Assembly (NCBI GenBank): GCA_040752295.1
Contig: JBFMFE010000006.1
Coordinates: 1 to 22,595 of the forward strand
Direction: 5' to 3'
DNA from: JBFMFE01 sp040752295
GTDB lineage: Bacteria > UBP15 > UBA6099 > JBFMBQ01
Length of the DNA stretch: 22,595 bases
In this document: piece by piece, positions 14,722 through 22,043 of the stretch
How the letters are laid out: every line of letters starts with the position of its first letter
How positions within the stretch are numbered: the stretch's first letter is position 1
The notes under the pieces: generated by a model
Seen by the model: the letters and a program-made list of their open reading frames with translations, nothing else
Databases searched by the model: none
Told to the model about the DNA's origin: nothing
Program-made: the position numbers and the translations under genes

Positions 14722-15986
14722 GAAGCCCGGTTCTTCTCCCTCGTGTACGCGGCTTTAAGCCCCCTGTACTTGACGTACACCAGGGCGAGAACGGCGAGGA
14801 GATACCCTATGACGGCGGACATGGTTATGCGCCTGTCGGTGATGGTCCTGAACTTTATCTCGACGTTCTCGTTCACGTGCATCGCCTTCGACACGGCGGT
14901 GGAGAGAACCTTCGTTCCTTCCCTGAGGGACAGCGCGTGCTGGACGTTGGCGAACTGGAGGAACGCCGTGCGCCCTTCCTGCAGGAGCACCTTCTCGTTG
15001 TCAACGTAGAATCCGTTGTATTCAGCCCGCTCGGTGTTCTTCTCTGCTTTCTCGAGAGCCTGCTCGGCTTCCCGAATGCCGTTGAGTATCCTCGATATGT
15101 ACTTCCCCTGTTTGGAGTCGGCGTCGGGATGGCAGTGGCGGCAGCCGCCGGGGTCTTTCCTCGAGAAGATCGCCTTCGTGGGATGGACGTTGGCGTGGTT
15201 GTTGTGGCAGTTCACGCACTCGAGTCCTTTCCTGAAATGCCTGCTTTTTTTGAATTCCTCGCGTATGTTGAGGTGGCACTTGCCGCAGACGTTGACCACC
15301 TCGGCGACGCCGGGCGGCGCGGCGCCGTGATTGCCGTGGCACGTGGCGCAGGTCGGCGCGGCGAGGTCCATCTGGAGGAGCCGTTTTCCGTGAACCCCTT
15401 TCTTGTAGTCCTCGACGACGGTCGTGGACACGTTGAAGGGCTTCATGTATCCGGGGTCGGAGTGGCACTTCGCGCACGTTCCGGGCACATTCGTCGGGTA
15501 CACCGACGACTCCGGGTCGGTCACCTTTTTTATGTCGTGCACGCCGTGGCAGCTCGTGCACACGGCGACCTTTTCGTTTCCGGTGAGGAACAGCGCCTTT
15601 CCGTGCTCGCTCGTGCGGTACTGCTGGAGCTGGTCAATCGCAATACCGAACTGGCGCATTCTCTCGTAATCGCCGTGGCATCTGTCGCAAAGGAAAAGGA
15701 CTTCCTTCGCCGTGAAGGCGCCCTTGAACCCCTTCGCCGGGTCCATCGCCTTTTCCCACTCGACCTGGGTGTCGTCTCCGCCGTGGCAGCTCACGCAGTC
15801 CAGCCCGAAATGGGCGTGTATGCTTCCGTTGAGCGACGTTTCCTTGTCGCCGTGGCACACGACGCAGGTGCTGCCCTCTTCATGCTGTATGGTTTCGAGG
15901 GCGGCGGCGGGGCGCGGCGGCAGCGCGGCGGCGGTCAGGATGAGAAAGAACGCGACACCGGGCTTCACTTTTATCACGCCGATCAT
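14718..15986 (-). CDS. 9-heme cytochrome c with C-terminal anchor, subunit of the Rieske/b6 complex
   Basis: About 422 residues with a signal peptide (ending PAAA near residue 29). Nine CxxCH sites lie in the first two thirds. A long heme-free helical segment follows, and then a C-terminal membrane helix (MSAVIGYLLAVLALVYV) with a basic tail. Several hemes occur as CxxCHxxH doublets (CHGVH, CHGNH, CHNNH). Position directly after cytochrome b6 and subunit IV suggests it takes the place of cytochrome f/c1 as electron acceptor of the Rieske protein. I chose ATG at 15986 because GGTGA lies five bases upstream; a GTG at 15995 is the longer alternative. The gene follows the subunit IV stop by 15 bases and ends in an ATGA overlap with the 24-heme gene. 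Confidence 0.92.
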   Translation of the reverse strand: MIGVIKVKPGVAFFLILTAAALPPRPAAALETIQHEEGSTCVVCHGDKETSLNGSIHAHFGLDCVSCHGGDDTQVEWEKAMDPAKGFKGAFTAKEVLFLCDRCHGDYERMRQFGIAIDQLQQYRTSEHGKALFLTGNEKVAVCTSCHGVHDIKKVTDPESSVYPTNVPGTCAKCHSDPGYMKPFNVSTTVVEDYKKGVHGKRLLQMDLAAPTCATCHGNHGAAPPGVAEVVNVCGKCHLNIREEFKKSRHFRKGLECVNCHNNHANVHPTKAIFSRKDPGGCRHCHPDADSKQGKYISRILNGIREAEQALEKAEKNTERAEYNGFYVDNEKVLLQEGRTAFLQFANVQHALSLREGTKVLSTAVSKAMHVNENVEIKFRTITDRRITMSAVIGYLLAVLALVYVKYRGLKAAYTREKNRAS

Positions 15987-16001
15987 CTCTTTCACCGGAC
16001 G

Positions 16002-16475
16002 CTAATGGACGTTGATCCCCAATATCGGGTCCTTCATGCCCGAAAAATACCCCAGGTACGTGAAGACCAGCATGAAGAGGATGGCTGCAAGCCCGACCGC
16101 CAGAAACAGCGGCCTCTTGCGCGCCATCGAGTGCGGGTATCCGTCAATGAAGGGCAGAGCCACGAGAAACGCGAACGCCGCGCCCTGGAGCAGGACCGCC
16201 AGGTTCAGAAACGTCAGCCCGTCGAATACCTTTCCCTGGGGGACGTATTTCAGTGCCTGGTACAGGGCTAAAAAGTACCACTCCGGCTTGATGTGCTCGG
16301 GCGTGCTGAAACTGTCGGCAGGCTCCTCGATTCCCGCCGGGTGAATCGTGGATAGGGTGAACACGACGATTATCACCCCGATCATCACCATGATTTCCTT
16401 CGTCATGTGGAGGGGGTAGAAGGGTATCGCGCCCTCCTCGTGACCGCGGGTTTCACCGGCGTCGTCGGCGTTCAT
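16002..16475 (-). CDS. petD: Cytochrome b6f-type subunit IV (C-terminal part of cytochrome b)
   Basis: 157 residues with three membrane helices. The N-terminal IPFYPLHMTKEI and the KPEWYF motif near residue 66 (the Qo-site PEWY loop) identify it as subunit IV, which forms the quinol-oxidation pocket with cytochrome b6 and the Rieske protein. The start is the ATG at 16475, because GGGAG lies six bases upstream and the longer reading adds only a GC-driven, low-complexity stretch. It lies 95 bases after cytochrome b6; that gap holds an 8-bp perfect hairpin (16501-16527). The split b6/IV arrangement resembles b6f and Bacillus-type complexes and differs from fused bc1 cytochrome b. The C-terminal helix-loop region lacks any attached heme domain, so the c-type partner is the separate 9-heme protein. 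Confidence 0.95.
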   Translation of the reverse strand: MNADDAGETRGHEEGAIPFYPLHMTKEIMVMIGVIIVVFTLSTIHPAGIEEPADSFSTPEHIKPEWYFLALYQALKYVPQGKVFDGLTFLNLAVLLQGAAFAFLVALPFIDGYPHSMARKRPLFLAVGLAAILFMLVFTYLGYFSGMKDPILGINVH

Positions 16476-16500
16476 TTTTTTCTCCCTTCCCGCCTTGCGC

Positions 16501-16527
16501 GGCGCCCGTTCGTTCCGGGCGGGCGCC
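16501..16527 (-). repeat. Hairpin between cytochrome b6 and subunit IV genes
   Basis: GGCGCCCG (16501-16508) pairs perfectly with CGGGCGCC (16520-16527). A tighter alternative pairing is also possible. It may mark an mRNA processing or stabilising element within the operon, but high GC alone could produce it. Confidence 0.35.
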
Positions 16528-16570
16528 GGGACTGCCCCTGCATTTTCCCTGCCCGGGCGTGCGCCGCCCG

Positions 16571-17317
16571 TCACATCGGCTTCGATATGCCCTGCCTGCG
16601 TATCATCCCGAAGTGCGCCATGAGGAAAAACGTCAGCAGCATCGGCAGGATGACGACGTGCATGCTGTAGAACCGGGACAGCGTCTTGCCCGAGACCTCC
16701 AGCCCGCCCCTCAGGAACAGTTTTATGAACTCTCCCACGACGGGCGCCTCCGATGGCATGTTAGACCCGACGGTGGTGCCCCAGTACGCCTTCTGGTCCC
16801 ACGGAAGCAGGTATCCCGTGAAGCCGAATCCCATCGTAAGGGCGAAAAGGCACACACCCGCAATCCAGTTAAGCTCCCTCGGGTGTTTGTAGGCGCCGTT
16901 GAAATAGACCCTCATCATGTGGAGAAACAGCATGAGCACCATCAGTTCGGCGCCCCACCTGTGCACGCTGCGTATCAGCCATCCGAATTTCACGTCGTTC
17001 ATTATGTATTTGACGCTCTCGTACGCGTCGGTCGTGGAGGGCTGGTAATATAGCGTCAGAAGCACGCCCGTGAGCGCCTGTATCAGGAACAGAAGGAAGG
17101 TCATCCCGCCGAAACAGTACGTCCAGTTCACGTGTTTGGGCACGGGGTGCTTGAGCGCCTTGTTTATGGCGTCCTTGAATTCGAGACGGCGGTCTATTTC
17201 GCCGTACAGGAAAGCGCCTGCGGCGTCGAGGCTCACGAGCCTGATCCACTCACGGAGCGTGGATTTTTCGCTGCCTTTCGGCGCGTGCGGCTCTTTCACC
17301 TGTTTGTCGCCGGGCAC
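16571..17317 (-). CDS. petB: Cytochrome b6-type subunit of a Rieske/cytochrome b complex
   Basis: 248 residues with four membrane helices. Heme ligands are His119/His133 and His220/His235; spacings of 14 and 15 residues match cytochrome b6 and not bc1 cytochrome b (14 and 14). Other family words are TGYLLPWDQKAYWGTTVG and SVHRWGAELMV. Cys68 in WTYCFGG sits where cytochrome b6 has the cysteine that holds the extra high-spin heme ci/cn near the Qi site, so a third heme is likely. It oxidises quinol in the inner membrane together with subunit IV and the Rieske protein. The start is GTG at 17317 with GGAAGGGGTG just upstream. It lies four bases after the Rieske stop, so it is cotranscribed. Confidence 0.96.
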   Translation of the reverse strand: MPGDKQVKEPHAPKGSEKSTLREWIRLVSLDAAGAFLYGEIDRRLEFKDAINKALKHPVPKHVNWTYCFGGMTFLLFLIQALTGVLLTLYYQPSTTDAYESVKYIMNDVKFGWLIRSVHRWGAELMVLMLFLHMMRVYFNGAYKHPRELNWIAGVCLFALTMGFGFTGYLLPWDQKAYWGTTVGSNMPSEAPVVGEFIKLFLRGGLEVSGKTLSRFYSMHVVILPMLLTFFLMAHFGMIRRQGISKPM

Positions 17318-17321
17318 GGTT

Positions 17322-17771
17322 TCACCCCTTCCTGCGCACCATCACCTTGTCGCCGCGAACGGTGACCTCTAATTTTTCGAGTGGCAGCGGCGGGGGACCC
17401 GACACGATGTTGCCGTTGTAATCGAAGACCGCGTTGTGGCAGGGGCACACGATGAGCTGTTTGTCCTCGTCCCAGTCAACGATACATCCAAGATGGGTGC
17501 ATACGGCGCTCAGCGCCGAAAATCCGGTTTTGGTGTTGATTATTATCGCCGGCTGACCGTTTATCTCGAATTTCTTGGCTTTTCCCGGTTTTATCTCATC
17601 CTCCGTGCCAACGTTCACCTCGTGCGCTCCGCCGCCCGTTTCCTTCGGCGGAATCACGAACCTCACCACGGGGTACGCAAACCCCGCGGCGGCAAAGACG
17701 ACGGCGCCTTCGAGGAGGTAATCCACGAAGCCGCGCCGCGTGACCTTCTTTCTTCCGTTTTTTTCATTCAT
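17322..17771 (-). CDS. Rieske iron-sulfur protein
   Basis: 149 residues. The [2Fe-2S] cluster ligands are in CTHLGC (Cys91, His93; Cys96 for the disulfide) and CPCHN (Cys109, Cys111 disulfide partner, His112), followed by GPPPLPLEKL. A membrane helix at about 18-40 is preceded by TRRGF, a twin-arginine-like signal as expected for Tat-dependent Rieske insertion. It carries electrons from quinol at the Qo site to the c-type acceptor. I chose ATG at 17771 because GGAGG lies six bases upstream; the frame is open 12 codons further but without a ribosome site. It is the first gene of the b6/IV core, separated from the tetraheme gene by about 208 bases with a strong inverted repeat. Confidence 0.96.
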   Translation of the reverse strand: MNEKNGRKKVTRRGFVDYLLEGAVVFAAAGFAYPVVRFVIPPKETGGGAHEVNVGTEDEIKPGKAKKFEINGQPAIIINTKTGFSALSAVCTHLGCIVDWDEDKQLIVCPCHNAVFDYNGNIVSGPPPLPLEKLEVTVRGDKVMVRRKG

Positions 17772-17878
17772 GACCTGCCTCCGGCGAACCGGGTAAGGTT
17801 CATGCAAGGCGGGGCGGGGTCCCCGTTCGACGCCGCGCCGCCCGTTCGAGGAGCCGCTGCGCGGGGCAATTGAGCGCG

Positions 17879-17932
17879 CCGGCGCGGACGGGGAATGCGA
17901 GAGGGTTCCGCGGCAGGCTGCGTCCGCGCCGG
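17879..17932 (-). promoter_or_regulatory. 12-bp perfect inverted repeat between tetraheme and Rieske genes
   Basis: CCGGCGCGGACG (17879-17890) and CGTCCGCGCCGG (17921-17932) are perfectly complementary, with a 30-base loop that can itself pair GGAA with TTCC. It sits inside a transcription unit, about 50 bases after the tetraheme stop. Possible roles are an attenuator, an RNA cleavage or stability element, or a partial terminator that gives the small cytochrome higher expression. No T-run follows on the minus strand. Confidence 0.5.
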
Positions 17933-17979
17933 AGCGCGGTGTAAACGGCGCAGGGTGGCGCCCGCGTGAGCGGTCGGTC

Positions 17980-18369
17980 CTATTTCGATTTCGGCTTCTG
18001 CTCCTCTGCGGCTGGCGTGCCGTGCGGGTTGTGGCACATCGTGCAGGTGAGTTCGACCTTCCCGTGCCCCGTGCTCATGTAATGCGCCTTCAGGTCGGAA
18101 TGGCACAGGAGGCAGAGCTCCTTTGCGGGTTTTTTGAGCATCTTTTCATTGCCCTCGCCGTGGGGGTTGTGGCACATGGCGCAGGTGACGTCGAACTTGC
18201 CGTGTCCGCTCTCGGCGTAAACCTTTTCCTTGTCGCCGTGGCACACGTAGCAAATACGCGCCCTGGGTTTTACCAGCATCTTTTCGTGAGACAGGACGCG
18301 CTGAGCCGTGAGGCAAAAGAACGAGAGCAGGACGAAAAGCAGTGCGGCTTTCACATGGATTCCCCTCAT
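17980..18369 (-). CDS. Small periplasmic tetraheme cytochrome c, doubled-CXXCH type
   Basis: 129 residues with a signal peptide at 1-27 (ending VLSH). Four CxxCH sites are arranged as an internal duplication: CYVCHGDK, then a SGHGKFDVTCAMCHNPHG unit, repeated as CLLCHSDL and STGHGKVELTCTMCHNPHG. This matches the doubled CXXCH family. Because it is soluble and Lys-rich at the C-terminus, it is a good candidate for a mobile carrier shuttling electrons from the Rieske/b6 complex, or between the wires. The ATG at 18369 has AAGGAGG about ten bases upstream. It is the first gene behind the promoter at 18443-18471, with an untranslated leader of roughly 65 bases. It may be made in excess if the downstream inverted repeat limits readthrough. 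Confidence 0.93.
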   Translation of the reverse strand: MRGIHVKAALLFVLLSFFCLTAQRVLSHEKMLVKPRARICYVCHGDKEKVYAESGHGKFDVTCAMCHNPHGEGNEKMLKKPAKELCLLCHSDLKAHYMSTGHGKVELTCTMCHNPHGTPAAEEQKPKSK

Positions 18370-18442
18370 TTACGCGCAGCCTCCTTTCGGATGAAACGGC
18401 TGATTTCCATAAGCATGTGCATTTTTTCACAACTCCATTTCG

Positions 18443-18471
18443 ATTATAAAATGCCGATTTTTCAATATCAA
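18443..18471 (-). promoter_or_regulatory. Near-consensus sigma70-type promoter for the Rieske/b6 cytochrome operon
   Basis: On the minus strand TTGATA (18471-18466) and a perfect TATAAT (18448-18443) are separated by exactly 17 bases, in an AT-rich island of a GC-rich region. The predicted transcript starts near 18436 and runs into the tetraheme gene. The match is strong enough to expect constitutive or high expression unless repressed. No operator palindrome was found overlapping it. Confidence 0.75.
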
Positions 18472-18561
18472 TTAAAAAACGATTAAATTCTGGCGGTTTT
18501 TCGCTTATTTTTTCGTTATTTCTCCGATGCGGAGCGAGATTCGCGCCGGAGCGCAGAAATT

Positions 18562-19467
18562 TCACTTCGCGGCATCGCCGCCGGATGGACCGCCGCGTCG
18601 TTCGTGCGTTTTTACGAGGATTTCGAAATAGTGGACGGTCTGCCATGCCGCGCTTTCGCCGACCATGCCTTTGTAGCACACGTCCTCGCTCACAACGTCA
18701 ACGTAGTACCACAGATAATCGTCCAATTTCCTTTCCGAGAACGCCGCCCCGCGGTCGAGCAGCCCCTTCAGGTCTATCGTCCAGTGTTCCGAACCGTCGG
18801 GGTGCGTTGTTTTCGTCCAGTACTCGGGGAAATTCTTTATCAGAACCTGGTAGGCGTACCAGTCAACTCCTTTCTCCTTCGAGATGAGTGGATTATGCGG
18901 ACCGGGTCTCTCGTCGAACCCGGCGTTCAGTCCCTCCGTCTCGAAGTAGAAATCGGTCACCCATATCGCGCCGTCTGGATGCCGCAGCCACAGGTTGATG
19001 ATGTTGCCCGCGCCGGTGACGCCGGTGCAGGAGGCGGCGCCGGCGTTCGACCTGTGAAACCGAACGTAGGCGGCTTCGACGTCGCCGGTTCTGAGGCGGG
19101 TCAGCGGGTCGCCGCGCACCGAGCCGTCGAAGCCCGTGCCCTGCGTCATCGCGGCGCAGTCGCACCCCATGTCCTTCGTGTCGTCGTCCTCCGCCCGCAG
19201 AAGTATGACGCCGTCCTCATCCCACTCGGCTCTGCTCAGTTTAAGGTCGTCCGGGCAGTCGGCGCCTATCGTCCAGCAGAACGTCCGCACCCACCACTTT
19301 CCCTTCTCAAGGTCTAATTCCGGGTTTTTCGTCCAGGCTGCGAACCCGTCGAGATTGACTTCCGCCAGTCCGCCTTCTACTTTTACATCTTTTTCCTGCC
19401 CGGCTGTGGCGCCGGCGGGGATTGCAGCGATCATAAAAGACGCGAAAGCAATGAATATGACCCTCAT
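18562..19467 (-). CDS. Secreted protein of unknown function, probably beta-rich
   Basis: 301 residues from ATG at 19467, chosen because AGGTGAGG lies about eight bases upstream and a clear signal peptide follows (cleavage near ATAG, residues 20-23). The mature part is rich in Trp, Tyr and Asp, with alternating hydrophobic segments (NIINLWLRHPDGAIWVTDFY) that suggest a beta-sandwich. It has several cysteines, including MGCDCAAM and an FCWTIGADC segment, but no CxxCH. I do not recognise the family; a carbohydrate-binding or heme-binding beta-sandwich are only guesses. It follows the small membrane protein gene by ten bases and ends just before the AT-rich promoter region of the cytochrome operon. 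It is therefore probably part of the 20880-18562 operon, not of the cytochrome operon. Confidence 0.8.
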   Translation of the reverse strand: MRVIFIAFASFMIAAIPAGATAGQEKDVKVEGGLAEVNLDGFAAWTKNPELDLEKGKWWVRTFCWTIGADCPDDLKLSRAEWDEDGVILLRAEDDDTKDMGCDCAAMTQGTGFDGSVRGDPLTRLRTGDVEAAYVRFHRSNAGAASCTGVTGAGNIINLWLRHPDGAIWVTDFYFETEGLNAGFDERPGPHNPLISKEKGVDWYAYQVLIKNFPEYWTKTTHPDGSEHWTIDLKGLLDRGAAFSERKLDDYLWYYVDVVSEDVCYKGMVGESAAWQTVHYFEILVKTHERRGGPSGGDAAK

Positions 19468-19477
19468 GCGCACCGCC

Positions 19478-19903
19478 TCACCTGCTTTTCCGCCGCCATA
19501 ATTTGCCCGGATAGATTCTTCCAAGAAGACATTGCAGCAGGATAATTTGAGACGTCTGCAGGACCCAGCAGCATATAACGTTCCAATTCTTCTCGTATCC
19601 GAATATATTCAGATGCCGGCTGACCTGCATCGCCATCGCCATGATGGAACCAAGCGAAAAAGTGATGAAACCGTCGTGAAACCAGTGAGATTCCCTTGTG
19701 ATCTCCGCCTCGATTACAGGGCACATCACGTATCCGGCGATGATCACAAGCGGGTAATATACCAGAAAACTCCACGCGCCGAGCGTTTCGATTTCCAGAG
19801 CGTATTTCCATTGCCCCGTGGTCACGCCCAGCCATTCGAGAGACGCAAGAATCCCCGTCCAGACAAGCGCCGCGAACAAGTACCTGATCCACCTGTTTTT
19901 CAT
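19478..19903 (-). CDS. Small integral membrane protein of unknown function
   Basis: 141 residues with four predicted membrane helices (about 8-27, 42-62, 78-95 and 108-127) and a basic C-terminus (LWRRKSR). It has two adjacent cysteines (VICCW) and several Trp and His residues near helix ends, but no recognised motif. The start is ATG at 19903, inside an ATGA overlap with the glycosidase-like gene upstream, which argues for a real coupled gene. A longer open frame upstream (to 20404) is the shadow of the glycosidase gene. It resembles no family I can name; a distant likeness to small lycopene-cyclase-type helices was considered but is not supported. Confidence 0.75.
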   Translation of the reverse strand: MKNRWIRYLFAALVWTGILASLEWLGVTTGQWKYALEIETLGAWSFLVYYPLVIIAGYVMCPVIEAEITRESHWFHDGFITFSLGSIMAMAMQVSRHLNIFGYEKNWNVICCWVLQTSQIILLQCLLGRIYPGKLWRRKSR

Positions 19904-20880
19904 TGGGGTCTTCTCTTTGACTCCGCTCCGGTCACGCGCCTGACCCAATCGCACGCCGGCTTCTCCGTGCCGTCCTTCCTCAGAAGACCCCAGTGCGCCT
20001 CTTCGACGACCGGCGCGCCGAGGAACCTGGGCAGTTTCCCTTCGTTTCCAAAGAACGATTCGTATATCTGCCCGCTGGGGTCGGGGTCCATTAATTCGCA
20101 TATCTGCATCGCCGGCACGCCCGCGTCGTTGAGCGCCTCGCAGCAGGCGGCGAGGAGCCGCGCCTGGTCCCTCTCCGTGCCGCGTCCGTACCAGCCGACG
20201 AGGGGTTTCCGCCCGGCGGTGGGGTATCCGACCTCGACGTACAGGGGCGGGAAGCCGCGGTCCTGCATGAACCGGACGGAATCGAGGAGGCGCCGGCGCG
20301 CCCGAGAGCGCGAGGCTGCGGGAATCCACACGCCGACGTGCGCGTTCAGCGCGGCGGCGTCGAATTTTGCCTTCGCCCCGTGCAGGGTCCACCAGTCCTT
20401 CCATCCCCGTACGCCGCAGTCGAGGTTCATCAGGGGGTGGGGATACGGGACGATGATCACTCTTGCGCGCGGGTTTGCCGCGTGCGCCGCGTCGTAAAAG
20501 GCGTTAAACCTATCAACGAGCCTGTTGCGGTGGACGTATCGCCCGACGAGGGGGTTCCAGGGGTAGCCGTATAGGTTGCCCTCGATCATCCACGCGTAGT
20601 CGTGAATGCCCAGGGCGGCGAGCGCGGGCACGATTCGCGCGCAATCGGCTTGCAGCGCCTCCCGCCATCCCGGCTCGTCCCTGTACGCGGGGTCGTGCAA
20701 AAGGTTGACGCACACGTCCGTGAATTCCCTCGCGACGGCGGTGAAATATCGCGGAAGCCGTTTCCAGCGGAGGCTGCCGAAGACCGACGCGCTTTCGATT
20801 CCGAGCGATTTCACGAGCGGAAAGAAGCGGTTCACGTCCCGCGTTTCGAGGACGTTGAAAAGGACTCTGAGCCGCGTCAC
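19900..20880 (-). CDS. Glycoside-hydrolase-like TIM-barrel protein
   Basis: 326 residues with no signal peptide. The pattern of strands ending in acidic or aromatic residues fits a (beta/alpha)8 glycosidase fold. Likely key positions are Glu100 in WMIEGNLYG and Glu216 in LYVEVGYPTAG, the latter at the place of the strand-7 nucleophile in clan A enzymes. Later segments CELMDPDP and EEAHWGLL, then DGTEKPA, are like the ends of GH5- or GH53-type barrels ('this is what the hero gets, keep the account' region before the last helix). The family number and substrate are not certain. The start GTG at 20880 follows GAGGGGG. It overlaps the next gene by four bases. A gene for a secreted protein two genes downstream suggests a shared envelope or polysaccharide role, which is inference. 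Confidence 0.65.
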   Translation of the reverse strand: MTRLRVLFNVLETRDVNRFFPLVKSLGIESASVFGSLRWKRLPRYFTAVAREFTDVCVNLLHDPAYRDEPGWREALQADCARIVPALAALGIHDYAWMIEGNLYGYPWNPLVGRYVHRNRLVDRFNAFYDAAHAANPRARVIIVPYPHPLMNLDCGVRGWKDWWTLHGAKAKFDAAALNAHVGVWIPAASRSRARRRLLDSVRFMQDRGFPPLYVEVGYPTAGRKPLVGWYGRGTERDQARLLAACCEALNDAGVPAMQICELMDPDPSGQIYESFFGNEGKLPRFLGAPVVEEAHWGLLRKDGTEKPACDWVRRVTGAESKRRPQ

Positions 20881-21026
20881 CGCAGCGCCCCCTCACGTGC
20901 CCGGATTAGCTGCCGGCGACTGTTTCGTGCAGCCGCGGACACGCCGGTTTTCGCCCTGATGTTCAAACAGCGTGAACAATTCGGTTTTCGTGTGAATCCG
21001 CGGGTAAAACCGCGAAAGGAGTCCGT

Positions 21027-22043
21027 TCACCGTATAAGCCCCTCGCTTCTGTACCACTCAATCGTCTCCCTCAGCCCATCCCTCACGTCCGGGCGGATGA
21101 GCCGGTAGCCCGCCGACTTAAGTTTCGCGTTGCTGAAACGGAAGTCGTTTCCCACGTACACCATGTAGTCTTCCTCGAACAACGGTTCCGTGCGCGTCAG
21201 GGCTGCCGCGATGCGGCACAATCCCGCCGCCGCCCTGCCCCAGAATTTCATGTGTGCGGGCGGCACGGGGGGCAGCGTGAAAAACGGTTTCTTCAGGAGC
21301 CTCGCGAGAAGTTTGAAGAAGGCGTACACGGTGCACGATGAATCGTCCACGACGTTGTACGCCTCGCCGGAGGCGCCGTCCCTCCGCGCCAGGAAGAGCG
21401 CGGCTTCGCAGACGTCCATGACGCTGACGAACGGCGCGTGCGTGTTCATGTTGGAGGGGACCGCGATGAAGGGGAGGCGCGCCGGCTCGAGGATCATCTT
21501 CGCGACGCCGTAGCGGTTTCCGGGTCCGTACACGGGACCGGGGCGGAGTATGACAGCGGGCAAGCCGCGGGTTTCGCTGAACCTCATGACCACTTTTTCC
21601 TGCCCAAGCTTGGATTTCGCGTAGGGGCTGAGGGGTTTTTTCGGGGCGTCCTCGCGCGTCGGCAGAAGCGCGGGAGGCGTGATGCCGTAAACCTCCGCGC
21701 TGCTGAAGAGGACGAATTTCTTCACGCGCCCGGCGGCGGCGAGCGCCCGGCACAGATTCTCCGTCCCCTTGACGTTCACCTCATGGAAAAGCCTACGCGG
21801 AGCGGAATAGCTGAAGACCGCCGCGGGGTGGAAAACGTAATCGGCGTCGGCTGCGATCCCGTCGAGGGACTCCCTTTTCGTGACGTCTGAGGGGACGAAC
21901 TCCGCGTCCGCGCCCTCGAGCCTTTCCCTGCCGGCGGAGGGCAGGTCGGTCGCCCTCACTTTGAAACCTTTCAGGAGCGCGGTCTTTACGAGATTCGACC
22001 CGACGAACCCGCACGCTCCCGTCACAAGACATTTCTCAGCCAT
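21027..22043 (-). CDS. NAD(P)-dependent epimerase/dehydratase, extended SDR family
   Basis: 338 residues from ATG at 22043. The nucleotide-binding motif TGACGFVG (residues 8-15) opens a Rossmann fold. The catalytic set is Ser115 (in LFSSAEVYG), Tyr141 and Lys145 (YAKSK). RPGPVYGPGN near 170 is typical of sugar-nucleotide epimerases and 3-beta-hydroxysteroid dehydrogenase-like proteins. It probably acts on a nucleotide sugar in the cytoplasm, but the substrate cannot be told. The start was chosen for AAGGCGG five bases upstream; an ATG 21 bases earlier (22064) has poorer spacing. A short upstream frame stops eight bases into this gene, which could mean coupling to a now-degraded upstream gene. 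About 146 bases separate it from the glycosidase-like gene downstream. Confidence 0.92.
   Translation of the reverse strand: MAEKCLVTGACGFVGSNLVKTALLKGFKVRATDLPSAGRERLEGADAEFVPSDVTKRESLDGIAADADYVFHPAAVFSYSAPRRLFHEVNVKGTENLCRALAAAGRVKKFVLFSSAEVYGITPPALLPTREDAPKKPLSPYAKSKLGQEKVVMRFSETRGLPAVILRPGPVYGPGNRYGVAKMILEPARLPFIAVPSNMNTHAPFVSVMDVCEAALFLARRDGASGEAYNVVDDSSCTVYAFFKLLARLLKKPFFTLPPVPPAHMKFWGRAAAGLCRIAAALTRTEPLFEEDYMVYVGNDFRFSNAKLKSAGYRLIRPDVRDGLRETIEWYRSEGLIR

Noticed and set aside
14877..16271. Plus-strand ORF of 464 codons across two genes
   Set aside because: It spans the 9-heme and subunit IV genes in antisense and shows no recognisable domain.
18525..18540. CTCCG/CGGAG hairpin as terminator after the secreted protein gene
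   Set aside because: The T-rich side lies on the wrong flank for minus-strand transcription and the stem is only five pairs.
20982..21014. Hairpin CGCGG/CCGCG as terminator of the epimerase gene
   Set aside because: The stem is short, alternatives compete (CGGTTTT with AAAACCG), and no T-run follows on the minus strand.
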